64,000 bases of DNA from Streptomyces tanashiensis (GTDB taxonomy: Bacteria > Actinomycetota > Actinomycetes > Streptomycetales > Streptomycetaceae). A model generated the notes under the pieces. That model did not search any database. It was not told the origin of the DNA and saw nothing but the letters and a program-made list of their open reading frames with translations. The stretch lies in contig NZ_BMRZ01000001.1 in the NCBI RefSeq assembly GCF_014648895.1, forward strand, positions 496,001 through 560,000, in the 5' to 3' direction. Of this stretch, positions 43,532-52,205 are shown in pieces. The number at the start of each line of letters is the position of its first letter. Within the stretch, counting starts at the first letter, position 1. A program made the translations under genes and the position numbers.

Positions 43532-45561
43532 CTGCACAGGACCGCGTCACCGTCAACGATGCGCGTGGCCCGGTGAACAACGGCACGGGACCCCAGTACG
43601 TCTTCTACGGCGCCCGAACCACCTGGAGGAACCGTAGAAGTGCGGAACCCCTGCGGATCGTCCGCGAGGACCGGTTGCACCTGGCCGACCGGTTCGCCCC
43701 GCCGGGGAACTACCGCGCTGCCGCCGACCGCCTAGAGAAACCCGGCTCGGTGGTGCTGCTCGACGCTCAGCCCGGCACCGGTCGTCGCGCCGCGGCGATC
43801 ATGCTGCTACACGAGCTCGGTGAGGACTGCGAAACCCCCAGAGGAGACGTCCGGTTCGAGGAGCTTCCCACCCCGGACAAGCCCACGAGCAAGGACGAGG
43901 ACAGGGACTGGGACGGAGATGGAGGCGGCGACGCAAGACCTGCTGCCCCCGGTGCGGGAGACCGCCTCCTCCTCGACCTCTCCCGGATGGCTGGCGAGGA
44001 GGAGTACGCCGGCGTCCAGCGCCACTTGGCCGGGCTCCGGTCACAGGTTCAGGAGGCCGGGGCCCACTTGGTCGTCGTCCTGCCCTCGGGCATGACACAA
44101 GCCCATCCGCCAGAGCTCGCACCGCACACGGTGACGCTGGAACGCCCCCGGGGCATCGCCGTCCTCACCCGGCACCTTCGGATGGACCGGATGCCCTTCC
44201 GCCCCGCGGACCTGGAGCGCCCCGGCCTCCGGCTTCTGTACGACCGCTCCCCCATGCGGGAACTGGCACGGCTGGCAAGCCTGGTGAAGACTGCTCGCGA
44301 CAGCGGCCGGTTCGGCACCGCTTTCACAAACTGGCTCGACCAAGCCCTGTGTGCGGTGACCGACCGTGCCACCGAGGTGAGCCGGCGAGTGGCCACGGCA
44401 TGCACCGCGCCCGAACGGGCCCTGCTGCTCGCCGCGGCGATGTTCGAGGAAGCGCATGCCGACACCGTCCACGAGGCATGGCGCAGCCTGCTGACAACGG
44501 TGGGGCACGAGGAAGAGGCGGCCACCGAGCTCGCGCGGATGGATTTCGGGCAGCGGTTGACGGCCCTCGGGATCGAGCGAGACCCGGACGGACGGCTCCG
44601 CTTCGAGCAACTTGCCTACGCCGACGCGGTACGAACGTACTTCTGGGCGAACTTCCCCGGGCTGCGCGACGAGCTCGCGGAATGGATCGGCGTGACCGCC
44701 GGGCTTCCCGGTCTGACCACCGACGACCAGGCGAACATCGTCGTCCGCTTCGGCGAGCGGTCTCTGGCCACCGGGCGGCCCGACGACCTCTTCGAGCTCG
44801 CGACTCTGTGGGCGAAGGGCGCAACCGGGGCCTCCAGCGACCCGCGCGCCGTAGCCGCCCTCGAACTCGGACTCAGTCACGAGGGGTTCGGGGGCTGGTT
44901 TCGCAGACGGATGTACGACTGCGTGAACTCCCCCTCCTTGTCGGACGGTGTCGTCCGCGCCCTGACCACCGTGTGCGTCCGGAGTCTCGCCTCCACCCAT
45001 CCCGATCAGGCCGTGGTGCGGCTGCGGCACCTCGCCGTACGGGAGGGGGAGGCGGCCCGCGCGGCCGAAGAGGCACTCTTCGAGATCGTCCGCAGCGACC
45101 GCCGGCTGTACCGATTGCTGATCGACCGCCTGCGGGGCCCGGCACGCCGGGAGTCCCGGGCGGCTGAGCCCCCTCTTCGGCTCCTCACCGAGCTGTTGAG
45201 GAGCGATCGGGTACCTGACCCGCCACGGTGGCCGGACCTGTCCTTGGGCTGGGGGACGGTGTTCTCCCGGCCATCCACGAAACTCTGGGACCCCATGGTG
45301 AAGAGCTGGCTCGACACCGTGGCGGGCGACCGTACGCAGGAAATGGCGCTGGAGGTGATGGTCGGGGCCACGCACGGCCGCAAAACCGCCCTCCATCGCC
45401 TCTATGCCATCGCCTGCGACTGGGCGGGCACGGCACGCGACCCGGCCCGGACAGCCGTCGCCGGCCGCTTGTGGCAGCACATCGACCAGGCGCAGTACGC
45501 CCGCGCCGACCGTACGCGGCGTGCGGGCGACGGACCACGGACCACGGAAGAGGCACGATGA
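43528..45561 (+). CDS. Degenerate P-loop NTPase paired with the TIR protein
   Basis: 677 residues from the ATG overlapping the TIR stop. The N-terminus DARGPVNNGTGPQYVFYGA (11-29) repeats the GPVN-x-G-x-GPQY motif of the TIR tail. Then DAQPGTGRRAA (79-89) stands where Walker A should be, with Arg for the Lys and Arg-Ala-Ala after it, and DRLLLDLSRM (145-154) is Walker-B-like. An acidic low-complexity patch (about 120-135) follows. The remaining 500 residues are helical and show no known domain; they may be a sensor. It resembles STAND/NLR-type NTPases by layout only. Its stop overlaps the membrane-protein start (ATGA). Confidence 0.75.
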   Translation: MTAQDRVTVNDARGPVNNGTGPQYVFYGARTTWRNRRSAEPLRIVREDRLHLADRFAPPGNYRAAADRLEKPGSVVLLDAQPGTGRRAAAIMLLHELGEDCETPRGDVRFEELPTPDKPTSKDEDRDWDGDGGGDARPAAPGAGDRLLLDLSRMAGEEEYAGVQRHLAGLRSQVQEAGAHLVVVLPSGMTQAHPPELAPHTVTLERPRGIAVLTRHLRMDRMPFRPADLERPGLRLLYDRSPMRELARLASLVKTARDSGRFGTAFTNWLDQALCAVTDRATEVSRRVATACTAPERALLLAAAMFEEAHADTVHEAWRSLLTTVGHEEEAATELARMDFGQRLTALGIERDPDGRLRFEQLAYADAVRTYFWANFPGLRDELAEWIGVTAGLPGLTTDDQANIVVRFGERSLATGRPDDLFELATLWAKGATGASSDPRAVAALELGLSHEGFGGWFRRRMYDCVNSPSLSDGVVRALTTVCVRSLASTHPDQAVVRLRHLAVREGEAARAAEEALFEIVRSDRRLYRLLIDRLRGPARRESRAAEPPLRLLTELLRSDRVPDPPRWPDLSLGWGTVFSRPSTKLWDPMVKSWLDTVAGDRTQEMALEVMVGATHGRKTALHRLYAIACDWAGTARDPARTAVAGRLWQHIDQAQYARADRTRRAGDGPRTTEEAR

Positions 45562-46748
45562 GACCCCGCTTTCCCAGCCTGCTGCTCGTCGCTCTCTGCG
45601 GCGTCGCACCGGCTGTGCTCGGCAACCTCCTGCACTGGTCGGCTTGGCTGTGGGGCTTCATGTCCATGGGCACGGCCTCGGGCTCCCTCCTGCTCGTGCT
45701 GACGTTCCTCGACGGTGGCCATCCAGAGGCCGATCCGTACGGGACCGAGGAGCCCGAGCCGCCCGCAGCGCCCACAGAGCAGCCGTACCAGGAGACGCGG
45801 GTGATCGACGCGGCGCTGCCGAGCGCCGTGGACGGCTACGACTTCCTCTTCTCCGCCACCGTGTGGTGGCGGCCTGTCCCCGACCACACCGGCCGGTCCA
45901 ACAGCGCCTCCCCGGCCCTCGCCGTGTCCGCGGTCGTCAGCCGGGCCCTGGAGATCGTCCGTCGCGAGCAGCCGGACAGGGCGAGCGTCGCGCGGTTCCT
46001 CCTGGAGGGAGAGCTGAGCGTCCCGCTCCCCGACCGGAGCGGACGGGTGATGGCCTTGGCTGCCGACGCGACGCTGACGCTCGCCCCCGCTGACCGCGAG
46101 CGCCTGCGGAAATTGAGTGACCTGCGCAAGGACGAGGAGATCTGGGAGTACGAGCGCCAGCACGAGCGCAACAAGCGGCGCTACCTCGGTGACGACGTGC
46201 TCGAGAGCCCGGGCAGTGCGGTGGTCTGGTGGCTGGCCCGGCACGAGGACGAGATCGAGAAGGCGGTCGACATGATCGGACCGCTCGCGCAGATCGCCTC
46301 GGCCGCCAACAACGAGGAGGTGCCCGAACTCTTCCGTCATCTGCTCGTCCCGCCCGTGGACGCGCGGAGCGAAGCGACCGGCAGCGGACCGCTCTGGGGC
46401 GACCCTGACCCGGGAGCAGGGCCGTTCGACCGCGAGGCGGAGGTCGGGGCCGCCGATCGGCTGGTCCTGCTGCTCACGGCGGCGGGCGTTAAGCCGGACA
46501 TGGACGAGTACACGGTGCTCGTGAACCGTTTCGTCATGAGCTTGGAGATGGCCGAGCTGTACGAGGCCGCCGACGAGATCAGACGGGCCCTCTTCCCGAC
46601 GCCCGATCAGAGCGACGGCGCGGACGAGGGCGAGGGCCCGGACGCCGATACGGGCGAAGGCGACACGACGTCCCCGTACTTCTGGGACGCCTCCTACAAG
46701 CCACACCGGCCCACGGCGCCCCGCGCACCGAACGAGGACGAAAGCTGA
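45558..46748 (+). CDS. Two-helix membrane protein of the TIR/NTPase operon
   Basis: 396 residues from ATG 45558. Two hydrophobic helices come first (about 7-24 and 30-50, PSLLLVALCGVAPAVLGNLL and WLWGFMSMGTASGSLLLVL), then an acidic Pro-rich link and a cytoplasmic part with YDFLFSATVWWRPVPD, Ala-rich helices, a charged helix (EEIWEYERQHERNKRRYLGD) and SAVVWWLARHEDEIEKA. The C-terminus is acidic and disordered. The family was not identified; an SPFH-like fold is one possibility for the middle but is not demonstrated. By operon position it could be the membrane effector or the anchor of the system. Confidence 0.7.
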   Translation: MRPRFPSLLLVALCGVAPAVLGNLLHWSAWLWGFMSMGTASGSLLLVLTFLDGGHPEADPYGTEEPEPPAAPTEQPYQETRVIDAALPSAVDGYDFLFSATVWWRPVPDHTGRSNSASPALAVSAVVSRALEIVRREQPDRASVARFLLEGELSVPLPDRSGRVMALAADATLTLAPADRERLRKLSDLRKDEEIWEYERQHERNKRRYLGDDVLESPGSAVVWWLARHEDEIEKAVDMIGPLAQIASAANNEEVPELFRHLLVPPVDARSEATGSGPLWGDPDPGAGPFDREAEVGAADRLVLLLTAAGVKPDMDEYTVLVNRFVMSLEMAELYEAADEIRRALFPTPDQSDGADEGEGPDADTGEGDTTSPYFWDASYKPHRPTAPRAPNEDES

Positions 46749-46764
46749 TCCGTCAAGCATTCAC

Positions 46765-46804
46765 GCCCACGGGGCCCGACTCCGAAGAACCGGGCCCCGT
46801 GGGC
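46765..46804. terminator. Bidirectional terminator between the island operon and ychF
   Basis: A perfect 14-bp stem (46765-46778 with 46791-46804) with a 12-base loop. It is 17 bases after the stop of the membrane-protein gene and 11 bases before the stop of the convergent ychF, so it can serve both. Confidence 0.8.
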
Positions 46805-46814
46805 ACGTCACGCA

Positions 46815-46832
46815 TCAGACGTTGAAGCGGAA
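46815..46832. repeat. Right 18-bp direct repeat (3' end of ychF)
   Basis: Identical to 39827-39844. Here it is the genuine end of ychF (FRFNV, stop), so an inserted element would have restored the gene with its own copy of these bases. Confidence 0.75.
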
Positions 46833-47903
46833 CTCCACGACGTCGCCGTCCTGCATGACGTACTCCTTGCCCTCCATGCGGGCCTTGCCGGCCGCGCGGG
46901 CGTCGGCGACCGAGCCCGTCTCGACGAGGTCGGCGAAGGAGATGACCTCGGCCTTGATGAAGCCCTTCTGGAAGTCGGTGTGGATCACACCGGCCGCCTC
47001 GGGGGCCGTCGCGCCCTGCTTGATCGTCCAGGCGCGGGATTCCTTCGGGCCGGCCGTCAGGTAGGTCTGGAGGCCGAGGGTGGCGAAGCCGACGCGGGCG
47101 AGGGTGGCGAGGCCGGGCTCCTCGGCGCCGACGGACTGAAGGAGCTCCATGGCGTCCTCCTCGTCGAGCTCGGCGAGGTCCTGCTCCAGCTTGGCGTTGA
47201 GGAAGATCGCCTCGGCCGGCGCGACCAGGGCGCTCTGCTCGGCCTTGAAGGCGTCGTCCGTCAGCTCGTCCTCGTCGACGTTGAAGACGTACAGGAACGG
47301 CTTGGTGGTGAGGAGGTGGAGGTCGTGCAGGAGCTCCGCCTTCTCCGAGCCCTGGACGATGCCCTGCGAGAAGAGGGTGTCGCCCTTCTCCAGGATCGCC
47401 TGGGCGGCCTCGACGGCGGCGACCTTGGGCGCCGTGTCCTTCTTGATCCGCATCTCCTTCTGGAGGCGCGGCAGGACCTTCTCGATCGTCTGGAGGTCCG
47501 CGAGGATCAGCTCCGTGTTGATCGTCTCGATGTCGTCCTTCGGCGAGACCTTGCCGTCGACGTGGACGACGTTCTCGTCCTTGAAGGCGCGGATGACCTG
47601 GCAGATCGCGTCCGACTCGCGGATGTTCGCGAGGAACTTGTTGCCCAGGCCCTCGCCCTCGCTGGCGCCGCGCACGATGCCCGCGATGTCGACGAAGTCG
47701 ACCGTCGCCGGGAGGATGCGCTGGGAGCCGAAGATCTCCGCGAGCTTGGTGAGGCGGGCGTCCGGGACGCCGACGACGCCGACGTTGGGCTCGATCGTGG
47801 CGAACGGGTAGTTGGCCGCCAGCACGTCGTTCTTGGTCAGGGCGTTGAACAGGGTCGACTTGCCGACATTCGGCAGACCGACGATTCCGATCGTGAGCGA
47901 CAC
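46815..47903 (-). CDS. ychF: Ribosome-associated ATPase/GTPase YchF (OLA1 family)
   Basis: 362 residues, the usual length. Starts MSLTIGIVGLPNVGKSTLFN with P-loop GLPNVGKST, then YPFATIEPNVGVV, DFVDIAGIVRGASEGEGLGN, a coiled-coil insertion, and a C-terminal TGS domain ending VEFRFNV. YchF proteins prefer ATP over GTP, as their G4 motif is altered (FNVDEDE here instead of NKxD), bind ribosomes and affect stress responses. The gene is whole although its last 18 bases are duplicated 7 kb away. Confidence 0.96.
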   Translation of the reverse strand: MSLTIGIVGLPNVGKSTLFNALTKNDVLAANYPFATIEPNVGVVGVPDARLTKLAEIFGSQRILPATVDFVDIAGIVRGASEGEGLGNKFLANIRESDAICQVIRAFKDENVVHVDGKVSPKDDIETINTELILADLQTIEKVLPRLQKEMRIKKDTAPKVAAVEAAQAILEKGDTLFSQGIVQGSEKAELLHDLHLLTTKPFLYVFNVDEDELTDDAFKAEQSALVAPAEAIFLNAKLEQDLAELDEEDAMELLQSVGAEEPGLATLARVGFATLGLQTYLTAGPKESRAWTIKQGATAPEAAGVIHTDFQKGFIKAEVISFADLVETGSVADARAAGKARMEGKEYVMQDGDVVEFRFNV

Positions 47904-48064
47904 GGTGGCGACTTCCTGAAGTGTGGATGGTGGGCCGATCCCCCAGTTTACGGGCGGGGCGAACCGGCCAGCGACGCCGACCTTCGGTCGTTCTCGGGGG
48001 CAAGGTCACCCAAAGGGCGTGTCCCGGACCCGGTTCCCGCCCCCTTCCGACCTACGTTGGTCGA

Positions 48065-48790
48065 GTGGAGCAGCACAGGACAAGTCAGCCGCAAGGGCGC
48101 CGAAGGCCGCAGACCCCCGCCACGCCACCGGTCGCACCGCCCGGCGCGCTCGTGGAGGGCGCCGCCGTCTACCGCGTGACCGGCAGGGCCGGGCGCACGC
48201 CCGGACGTGCCCGCGTGGAGCGGGCCGCGGGTGCCGCCGCGGCCCCGGCCGGCCGCGTCGCGGGGCGGCCCGCCGGGCGCCGGCCCGTGCCGCCGGTCGT
48301 CCTCGCCCTGCGCCGGCTCCCCTCGCCCCGCCTCACCGGTCTCGGCGCCGGGCTCTTCGCCTCGGCCGTCATGCTGGCCCTGGGCCTCCTCGACGAGCTC
48401 CTCCTCGACGGCTCCCCCGTCGTCTACGGGCTGCTGTTCCTGCCGGTCAGCGCCCTGACCGCGCTCTGGGTCCGGACCGCCGACCTGGTCACCGCCCCGA
48501 TCGGCGTCCCCATCGCCTTCGCCGTCGGCGTCGTCCCCATCGCGGGCGGCACGGGCGGCTTCGGCGGCCAGGCCATGGCCATCGTGACCGCCCTCGCCGT
48601 GCACGCCGGGTGGCTCTACGGCGGCACCCTCGTCGCCGGTCTCATCGCGAGCGTCCGCAAGGTGCGGGAGATCGGGCGCCGCCATCAGCGCGGTGCCGCC
48701 CGGACGGCCTCCGGGGCCGGCGTCGGCGCCGGGCCGGGCGAGGGGCCGGGCGGACGGGCTCCGGCGGCGGGCCGGAGGCCGGTCGTGTAG
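48065..48790 (+). CDS. DUF6542 membrane protein
   Basis: 241 residues from GTG at 48065; no ribosome site is seen, so the message may be leaderless. A disordered basic N-terminus (1-75, Pro/Arg/Ala) is followed by four hydrophobic stretches (LTGLGAGLFASAVMLALGLL, VYGLLFLPVSALTALWV, VTAPIGVPIAFAVGVVPI, AMAIVTALAVHAGWLYGGTL) and a basic Gly-rich tail. This pattern fits the DUF6542 family, whose role is unknown. It is divergent from ychF and convergent with ppgK. Confidence 0.75.
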   Translation: MEQHRTSQPQGRRRPQTPATPPVAPPGALVEGAAVYRVTGRAGRTPGRARVERAAGAAAAPAGRVAGRPAGRRPVPPVVLALRRLPSPRLTGLGAGLFASAVMLALGLLDELLLDGSPVVYGLLFLPVSALTALWVRTADLVTAPIGVPIAFAVGVVPIAGGTGGFGGQAMAIVTALAVHAGWLYGGTLVAGLIASVRKVREIGRRHQRGAARTASGAGVGAGPGEGPGGRAPAAGRRPVV

Positions 48791-48825
48791 ACGGGGGATC
48801 GGATCCCGCAGCCGGGATCCTGTAG

Positions 48826-48871
48826 CCGGGATCCAATATCCGGTGTTCGAATGTCGGATATTGGATCCCGG
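48826..48871. terminator. Bidirectional terminator between DUF6542 and ppgK genes
   Basis: A perfect 17-bp stem (48826-48842 with 48855-48871) with a 12-base loop, rich in GGATCC and ATATC elements. Two further GGATCC-containing copies occur just upstream (48800-48825). It lies between two convergent genes. Confidence 0.85.
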
Positions 48872-48892
48872 ATCACCGCCGGACAGCCGCCC

Positions 48893-49636
48893 TCAGGCCG
48901 CCCCCGCCGCCATCCCCGCCCCCACGATCCCCGCGTTGTTCTGGAGCTCCGCCGGGACGATCTCCGCGCGGATGCCCTCGATCAGCGGCAGGAACTTGTC
49001 GGCCTTGCGGCTCACGCCGCCGCCGATGATGAACAGTTCCGGCGAGAAGAGCATCTCCACGTGCGCGAGGTACTTGCGCAGCCGTCGGGTCGCCCAGTGC
49101 TCCCAGCTGAGGTCCTCGTCCTCCTTGGCCTTGGTCGAGGCGCGGGTCTCCGCGTCGTGGCCCTTGAGCTCCAGGTGGCCGAGCTCGGTGTTGGGGACGA
49201 GGCGGCCGTCGACGAAGAGGGCCGAGCCGATGCCGGTGCCGAGGGTCAGCAGGATCACCGTGCCCTTGCGGCCCCGGCCCGCGCCGAAGGTCATCTCCGC
49301 GACCCCGGCCGCGTCCGCGTCGTTCAGGACGGTCACCGGGAGCCCGCCGAGGCGGTCGCCGAGCAGGGTGCCGGCGTCGACGCCGATCCAGGACTTGTCG
49401 ACGTTGGCCGCGGTACGGATGGTGGAGCCCGTCACGACGCCCGGGAAGGTGACGCCGACCGGTCCGGTCCAGCCGAAGTGCTCCACGACCTCCGCGACGC
49501 AGCCCGCCACACCGTCGGGTGTGGCGGGCTGCGGGGTCAGTACCTTGTGGCGCTCCTCGGCGAGAGTGCCGCGCTCCAGGTCCACGGGAGCGCCCTTGAT
49601 GCCCGAGCCGCCGATGTCCACTCCGAAGACGTTCAT
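48893..49636 (-). CDS. ppgK: Polyphosphate glucokinase
   Basis: 247 residues from ATG 49636 (MNVFGVDIGGSGIKG); a GTG three codons earlier is possible. ROK family: phosphate-1 DIGGSGIKG (7-15), VTFPGVV, catalytic Asp in VLNDADAAG, LTLGTGIGSALF, and the ELGH-type segment (NTELGHLELKGHDAE). The end FIIGGGVSRKADKFLP is the adenosine-type motif. Length and the GHDAE patch match actinobacterial PpgK, which phosphorylates glucose with polyphosphate, often also with ATP. It acts in the cytoplasm on sugar entry to glycolysis. Confidence 0.93.
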   Translation of the reverse strand: MNVFGVDIGGSGIKGAPVDLERGTLAEERHKVLTPQPATPDGVAGCVAEVVEHFGWTGPVGVTFPGVVTGSTIRTAANVDKSWIGVDAGTLLGDRLGGLPVTVLNDADAAGVAEMTFGAGRGRKGTVILLTLGTGIGSALFVDGRLVPNTELGHLELKGHDAETRASTKAKEDEDLSWEHWATRRLRKYLAHVEMLFSPELFIIGGGVSRKADKFLPLIEGIRAEIVPAELQNNAGIVGAGMAAGAA

Positions 49637-49666
49637 GGACCCCACGGTAAGGGCTGGCGCGCCCCG

Positions 49667-50701
49667 CTACTCCTTGACGGGCGCAGCCGCCGCGAGCTTC
49701 TCCGCCTCGGCCCGCAGGTCCTTGTTGCGGAGCTCCTTGGGCAGCGAGAAGGTCAGGGACTCGTCCGCCGTCTTGACGATCTCCACGTCCGCGTAACCGC
49801 GCTCGGCGAGCCACTCCAGGACCTCCTGCACGAGGATGTCCGGGACGGAGGCACCGGAGGAGAGACCGACGCTGGTCACGCCCTCCAGCCAGGCCTCGTC
49901 GATCTCGCTGGCGAAGTCGACCAGGTACGCGGCGGGAACCCCGGCCTGCTTGGCGACCTCGACCATGCGGATCGAGTTGGAGGAGTTCTTCGAGCCGACG
50001 ACGATCACCAGCTCGGCCTGGCCGGCGAGCTCCTTGATCGCGATCTGGCGGTTCTGCGTGGCGTAGCAGATGTCGTCGGACGGCGGGGAGATCAGCTGCG
50101 GGAACTTCTCCTTCAGCGCGTCGACCGTCTCCATCGTCTCGTCGACCGAGAGCGTGGTCTGGGAGAGCCAGACGACCCGGGAGGGGTCGCGGACCTCGAC
50201 CTTGGCCACGTCCTCGGGGCCGTCGACCAGCTGGATGTGGTCGGGGGCCTCGCCGGAGGTGCCGATGACCTCCTCGTGGCCCTCGTGGCCGATGAGGAGG
50301 ATGTCGAAGTCCTCCTTGGCGAAGCGGACGGCTTCCTTGTGGACCTTGGTGACCAGCGGGCAGGTGGCGTCGATGGTCGCGAGCCGGCCCACGCGGGCCT
50401 CCTCGTGGACGGTCGGGGCGACGCCGTGCGCGGAGAACATCACGATGTTGCCGGGCGGCACCTCGGTCGCCTGGTCGACGAAGATCGCGCCCTTCCGCTC
50501 CAGGGTCTGGACGACGTACTTGTTGTGGACGATCTCGTGCCGGACGTAGATCGGCGCCCCGTACTGCTCCAGGGCCTTCTCCACGGCGATCACGGCACGG
50601 TCCACGCCCGCGCAGTATCCGCGGGGTGCGGCGAGCAGGACACGCTTCGGGCGGTTCGTCGCGGAGGCGGAATCGGGCGTCGGCGCGGGCGTTGCAGTCA
50701 T
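49667..50701 (-). CDS. ispH: 4-hydroxy-3-methylbut-2-enyl diphosphate reductase (IspH/LytB)
   Basis: 344 residues from ATG 50701; an ATG three codons upstream is an alternative. Three conserved Cys for the 4Fe-4S cluster: [13 protein letters not shown] (Cys30), [10 protein letters not shown] and [11 protein letters not shown]. Other landmarks are [31 protein letters not shown] and SGASVPD. It makes isopentenyl and dimethylallyl diphosphates in the last step of the MEP pathway. The gene is divergent from an amino acid permease gene and is probably monocistronic. Confidence 0.96.
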   Translation of the reverse strand: MTATPAPTPDSASATNRPKRVLLAAPRGYCAGVDRAVIAVEKALEQYGAPIYVRHEIVHNKYVVQTLERKGAIFVDQATEVPPGNIVMFSAHGVAPTVHEEARVGRLATIDATCPLVTKVHKEAVRFAKEDFDILLIGHEGHEEVIGTSGEAPDHIQLVDGPEDVAKVEVRDPSRVVWLSQTTLSVDETMETVDALKEKFPQLISPPSDDICYATQNRQIAIKELAGQAELVIVVGSKNSSNSIRMVEVAKQAGVPAAYLVDFASEIDEAWLEGVTSVGLSSGASVPDILVQEVLEWLAERGYADVEIVKTADESLTFSLPKELRNKDLRAEAEKLAAAAPVKE

Positions 50702-50764
50702 GCGTCCCATCGTAAGGCCGCGTCGGTGAGCCCTTGGAGCCGCGCCGTGGCCGAAACTGGCGCC

Positions 50765-52117
50765 ATGGCTCAGGAGACGCGGGTGCCGGACCACGAGAAG
50801 CTGCGGCGGAATCTCGGTTTCCGTGACCTCGTCGTGTACGGACTGCTGTTCATCGCCCCGATGGCACCGGTCGGCGTCTTCGGCACGCTCGACGCGAAGT
50901 CGCACGGGGCCGTCGCACTGGTGTACGTCGTGGCCACGGTCGCCATGGCGTTCACGGCGTTCAGCTATGCCCAGATGGTGCGGGTCGCCCCGCAGGCCGG
51001 TTCCGTCTTCACGTACGCGCGCAAGGGGCTCGGCGAAGGGCCGGGATTCATCGCCGGGTGGATGGCGATGCTCGATTACCTGCTCATCCCGGCCGTCGCC
51101 TACCTCTTCGCGGGCATCGCGATGGAGGCGCTGGTCCCGGAGGTGGACCGGTGGGTGTGGACCGGGATCGCCGTGGTGGTCACCACGCTGCTGAACCTGT
51201 GGGGCGTGCGGGCGGCGGCCCGGGTCGGCTTCGCGGTGCTCGCGATGGAGATCGTGGTCCTCCTCGTCTTCGTCGTCTCCGCGGTGGTCGTGCTCGTACG
51301 GGACGGGGCTCTGCGCGACGGGTGGTCGCCGCTCACCGGCGACGGCTCGTTCTCGCTCGCCGCGGTGATCGGCGCCGTGTCGGTGGCCGTCCTGTCGTAC
51401 CTGGGCTTCGACGCCATCGCCTCCTTCGCCGAGGAGGTCACCGGGGGCTCGGCGAAGGTGGCGCGGGCGCTGCTGTTCTGCCTGGCGCTGGCGGGTGTCC
51501 TGTTCGTGGCCCAGACCTGGCTGGTGGCCCTCCTCGAACCGGTCTCCTCGGCCGAGCTCGCCGCCGACCCGGCCAAGCAGGGTTCGGCCTTCTACGACGC
51601 CGTGGACGCCTCGGTCGGCGGCTGGCTGCACGACCTGGTGGCCGTCTCCAAGGCGATCGGCGCGGCCTTCGCGGCGCTCGCGGGGCAGGCCGCGGGCGGC
51701 AGGCTGCTCTTCGCGATGGGCCGCGACCGGCGCCTTCCCCACGTGCTCGCCCGCACCGACGGCGGCGTCCCGCGCGTGGCGCTGCTCGTGTCGGCGACGG
51801 TGACGATGGTCGCGGCCCTGTGGGCGGCGCGCCGGGACGACGGCCTCGACCACCTGGTGTCGGTGGTCGACGTCGGCGCGCTGACCGCCTTCGTCCTGCT
51901 GCACGCGAGCGTGGTGGGCTGGTTCGCCGTACGGCGGGCGGAGGGGCCGCCGCACTGGCTGAAGCACGTCGTCGTGCCGGTGGTCGGCGCGGCGATCCTG
52001 ATCGCGGTGATCATCGAGGCCTCGGCCGCGGCGCAGGTGGTGGGTGTGGTGTGGCTGGGCGTGGGCCTCGTGGTCCTCGCGGTGCAGGGGGCGACCCGGA
52101 CGTCCACGCGCGCGTGA
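50765..52117 (+). CDS. APC-family amino acid permease
   Basis: 450 residues with about twelve membrane helices. [20 protein letters not shown] at the start, then [20 protein letters not shown] (helix 3 region), [16 protein letters not shown] (a hallmark in helix 6) and [18 protein letters not shown]. It imports or exchanges amino acids or amines; substrate unknown. No ribosome site is visible before the ATG and the intergenic space to ispH is short, so transcription starts close to the ATG. Confidence 0.9.
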   Translation: MAQETRVPDHEKLRRNLGFRDLVVYGLLFIAPMAPVGVFGTLDAKSHGAVALVYVVATVAMAFTAFSYAQMVRVAPQAGSVFTYARKGLGEGPGFIAGWMAMLDYLLIPAVAYLFAGIAMEALVPEVDRWVWTGIAVVVTTLLNLWGVRAAARVGFAVLAMEIVVLLVFVVSAVVVLVRDGALRDGWSPLTGDGSFSLAAVIGAVSVAVLSYLGFDAIASFAEEVTGGSAKVARALLFCLALAGVLFVAQTWLVALLEPVSSAELAADPAKQGSAFYDAVDASVGGWLHDLVAVSKAIGAAFAALAGQAAGGRLLFAMGRDRRLPHVLARTDGGVPRVALLVSATVTMVAALWAARRDDGLDHLVSVVDVGALTAFVLLHASVVGWFAVRRAEGPPHWLKHVVVPVVGAAILIAVIIEASAAAQVVGVVWLGVGLVVLAVQGATRTSTRA

Positions 52118-52170
52118 GCGCGATGGGGGCTCCCCGCGCGCGTGATCCGTCGCGACCGACGCGCGCGCCC

Positions 52171-52199
52171 CTGACGTTGTCGTACAGCGCGGTTACGCT
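52171..52199 (+). promoter_or_regulatory. Promoter of xseA, apparently leaderless
   Basis: CTGACG (52171-52176) and TACGCT (52194-52199) are separated by 17 bases, a good fit to the main sigma-factor pattern of this group. The -10 ends six bases before the xseA ATG (52206), so transcription should start at or beside the start codon. Confidence 0.65.
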
Positions 52200-52205
52200 C
52201 GGTCC

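Larger units (their letters stand above)
39827..46832. mobile_element. Candidate genomic island inserted at the 3' end of ychF
   Basis: A 7-kb block between 18-bp direct repeats copied from the end of ychF. Inside are accessory genes only: a CPCC protein, a frameshifted HEAT gene, an XRE regulator with two TTA codons, and a TIR, NTPase and membrane-protein operon. On both sides are ordinary core genes in the same orientation. No integrase, relaxase, transposase or replication gene is present, so it would be a non-autonomous or decayed element. The call rests on the repeats and the gene content. Confidence 0.5.

Noticed and set aside
39827..46832. Integrase or transposase gene in the island
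   Set aside because: No reading frame in this interval shows tyrosine or serine recombinase motifs, an HNH or DDE transposase, or a relaxase, so none is reported.
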